Assembly (NCBI RefSeq): GCF_019430905.1 | Contig: NZ_JAHYCA010000002.1 | Span: 1-64,000, forward strand | Length of the DNA: 64,000 nucleotides | Origin: Billgrantia antri | GTDB lineage: Bacteria; Pseudomonadota; Gammaproteobacteria; Pseudomonadales; Halomonadaceae | Direction: 5' to 3' | In this document: positions 63,195 to 64,000 of the stretch, in pieces | Position numbering within the stretch: the first letter of the stretch is position 1 | How the letters are laid out: each line of letters starts with the position of its first letter | Made by a program: the position numbers and the translations under genes | Notes under the pieces: model-generated | Seen by the model: the letters and a program-made list of their open reading frames with translations, nothing else | Databases searched by the model: none | What the model was told of the DNA's origin: nothing

Positions 63195-64000
63195 TCAGCT
63201 CGGCAGCGTCAGCGCCGGATCGACCTGCGTGAGGGCGTCGGCGAAACGGTTGCGGATGCGCTCGAGGGCCGCGTCGCTCTTGCCCTCGAAGCGCAGCACC
63301 AGCACCGGCGTGGTGTTGGAGGCGCGGCAAAGGCCCCAGCCGTCAGGGTAATCGACGCGGATGCCGTCGAGGGTGGTCTTGACGCCATCGTCGCCAAAGT
63401 CGCCCTCGCGAGCCAACTTATCGACCAGCTCGAACTTGTTCTCGTCGGTGACGTGGACGTTGATCTCGGGTGTGCCGATATCCTGCGGGTAGCGGGCGAA
63501 GTAGGCGTCGGCATCGTCGTCCTGCTTGGCGAGGATCTCCAGCAGCCGGGCGGCGCCGTAGAGGCCGTCGTCGAAACCGTACCAGCGTTCCTGGAAGAAG
63601 ATGTGACCGCTCATCTCGCCGGCGAGCGCCGCGCCGGTCTCCTTCATGCGTGCCTTGATCAACGAGTGGCCGGTGCGCCACATCTCCGGCGTGCCGCCGG
63701 CCCGCTCGACCACGCCAGCCAGATTGCCGGTACACTTGACGTCGAAGATCACCCGGGCGCCGGGGTTGCGCGACAGCATGTCCTCGGCGAAAGCCATCAT
63801 CAGATGATCGGGATAGATCAGCTTGCCACTCGGGGTGACCACGCCGAGGCGATCACCGTCGCCGTCGAAGGCCAAGCCGATGTCGGCGCCGGTCTCCTTC
63901 ACCGTGCGGATCACATCCTGCAGGTTTTCGAGCTTGCCCGGGTCGGGGTGATGGTTGGGGAAATTACCGTCGATCTCGGCGAACAGCGGCACGGTGTCGG
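63195..64000 (-). CDS. algC: Phosphomannomutase/phosphoglucomutase AlgC, C-terminal part (5' end outside window)
   Basis: About 268 residues are visible and the frame stays open to the right edge. It includes LFAEIDGNFPNHHPDPGKLENL and the metal-binding loop GLAFDGDGDRLGVV, then GEMSGHIFFQERWYGFDDGLYGAARLLEIL, and the C-terminal phosphate-binding RASNTTPVLVLRFEGKS. The catalytic phosphoserine loop would be off the window. It interconverts mannose or glucose 6- and 1-phosphates for exopolysaccharide, lipopolysaccharide or ectoine-linked sugar pathways. Confidence 0.95.
   Translation of the reverse strand, partial: DTVPLFAEIDGNFPNHHPDPGKLENLQDVIRTVKETGADIGLAFDGDGDRLGVVTPSGKLIYPDHLMMAFAEDMLSRNPGARVIFDVKCTGNLAGVVERAGGTPEMWRTGHSLIKARMKETGAALAGEMSGHIFFQERWYGFDDGLYGAARLLEILAKQDDDADAYFARYPQDIGTPEINVHVTDENKFELVDKLAREGDFGDDGVKTTLDGIRVDYPDGWGLCRASNTTPVLVLRFEGKSDAALERIRNRFADALTQVDPALTLPS

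Overview
The window is a chromosomal segment of a high-GC gammaproteobacterium, most likely Halomonas or a close relative. The evidence is the GC-rich coding style, an acetoacetyl-CoA reductase gene (polyhydroxyalkanoate synthesis), minCDE, ffh-rpsP-rimM-trmD-rplS, xerD-dsbC-hom-thrC-recJ, prfB-lysS, holD-rimI, rsmD/ftsY-ftsE-ftsX-rpoH, and slmA-argB-algC blocks with gammaproteobacterial protein sequences. No insertion sequence, prophage or CRISPR array was seen. The window opens in the 3' end of a 5S rRNA gene and closes inside an algC/manB-type phosphomutase gene.

Layout. 1-240: end of a ribosomal RNA operon with two terminators and a second copy of the 5S tail. 376-2589: small lipoprotein and a chemoreceptor behind a textbook FliA (sigma-28) promoter. 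2697-14400: housekeeping and accessory enzymes, mostly on the minus strand (Tim44-like protein, isochorismatase family hydrolase, YaaA, Tas, Sel1 protein, DEDD exonuclease, quinone reductase, LOG protein, DUF501, YbaK, thioesterase, membrane protein, PatB lyase, CnoX). 14599-17127: a compact von Willebrand A / protein kinase / PP2C phosphatase operon of the TerY-P type. 17327-19324: an acyltransferase-3/SGNH gene whose stop codon lies in the first unit of a fourfold tandem repeat (19321-19746). That repeat lies downstream of the initiator tRNA gene (minus strand), and each unit carries a copy of the tRNA 3' end plus a terminator hairpin. 20006-27319: phaB, a large DUF349 protein, minCDE and sbcB. 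27411-32472: an M16 zinc protease overlapping a catalytically degenerate SRAP (YedK/HMCES family) gene, then a TetR regulator overlapping an acyltransferase. 32473-45347: CorC-type transporter, YpjD, the SRP/ribosome-maturation operon, XerD, DsbC, threonine biosynthesis and RecJ. 45429-49767: YitT protein, VOC protein and two FadL porins sharing an upstream operator-like 14-mer. 49954-56548: RF2 with programmed frameshift, LysS, MFS exporter, BolA, a long HolD (psi)-like protein overlapping RimI, and ZapB. 56665-64000: RsmD, FtsY-FtsE-FtsX, RpoH behind a sigma-E-type promoter, SlmA, ArgB and AlgC.

Most of the window is conserved core genome. The least ordinary items are the tRNA-fMet tail repeat array, the SRAP pseudoenzyme in overlap with a secreted M16 protease, the stand-alone TerY-P-like triad, the enlarged psi-like protein, the shared FadL operators and several structured intergenic elements. 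All family assignments come from reading motifs in the sequence; no database search was run.
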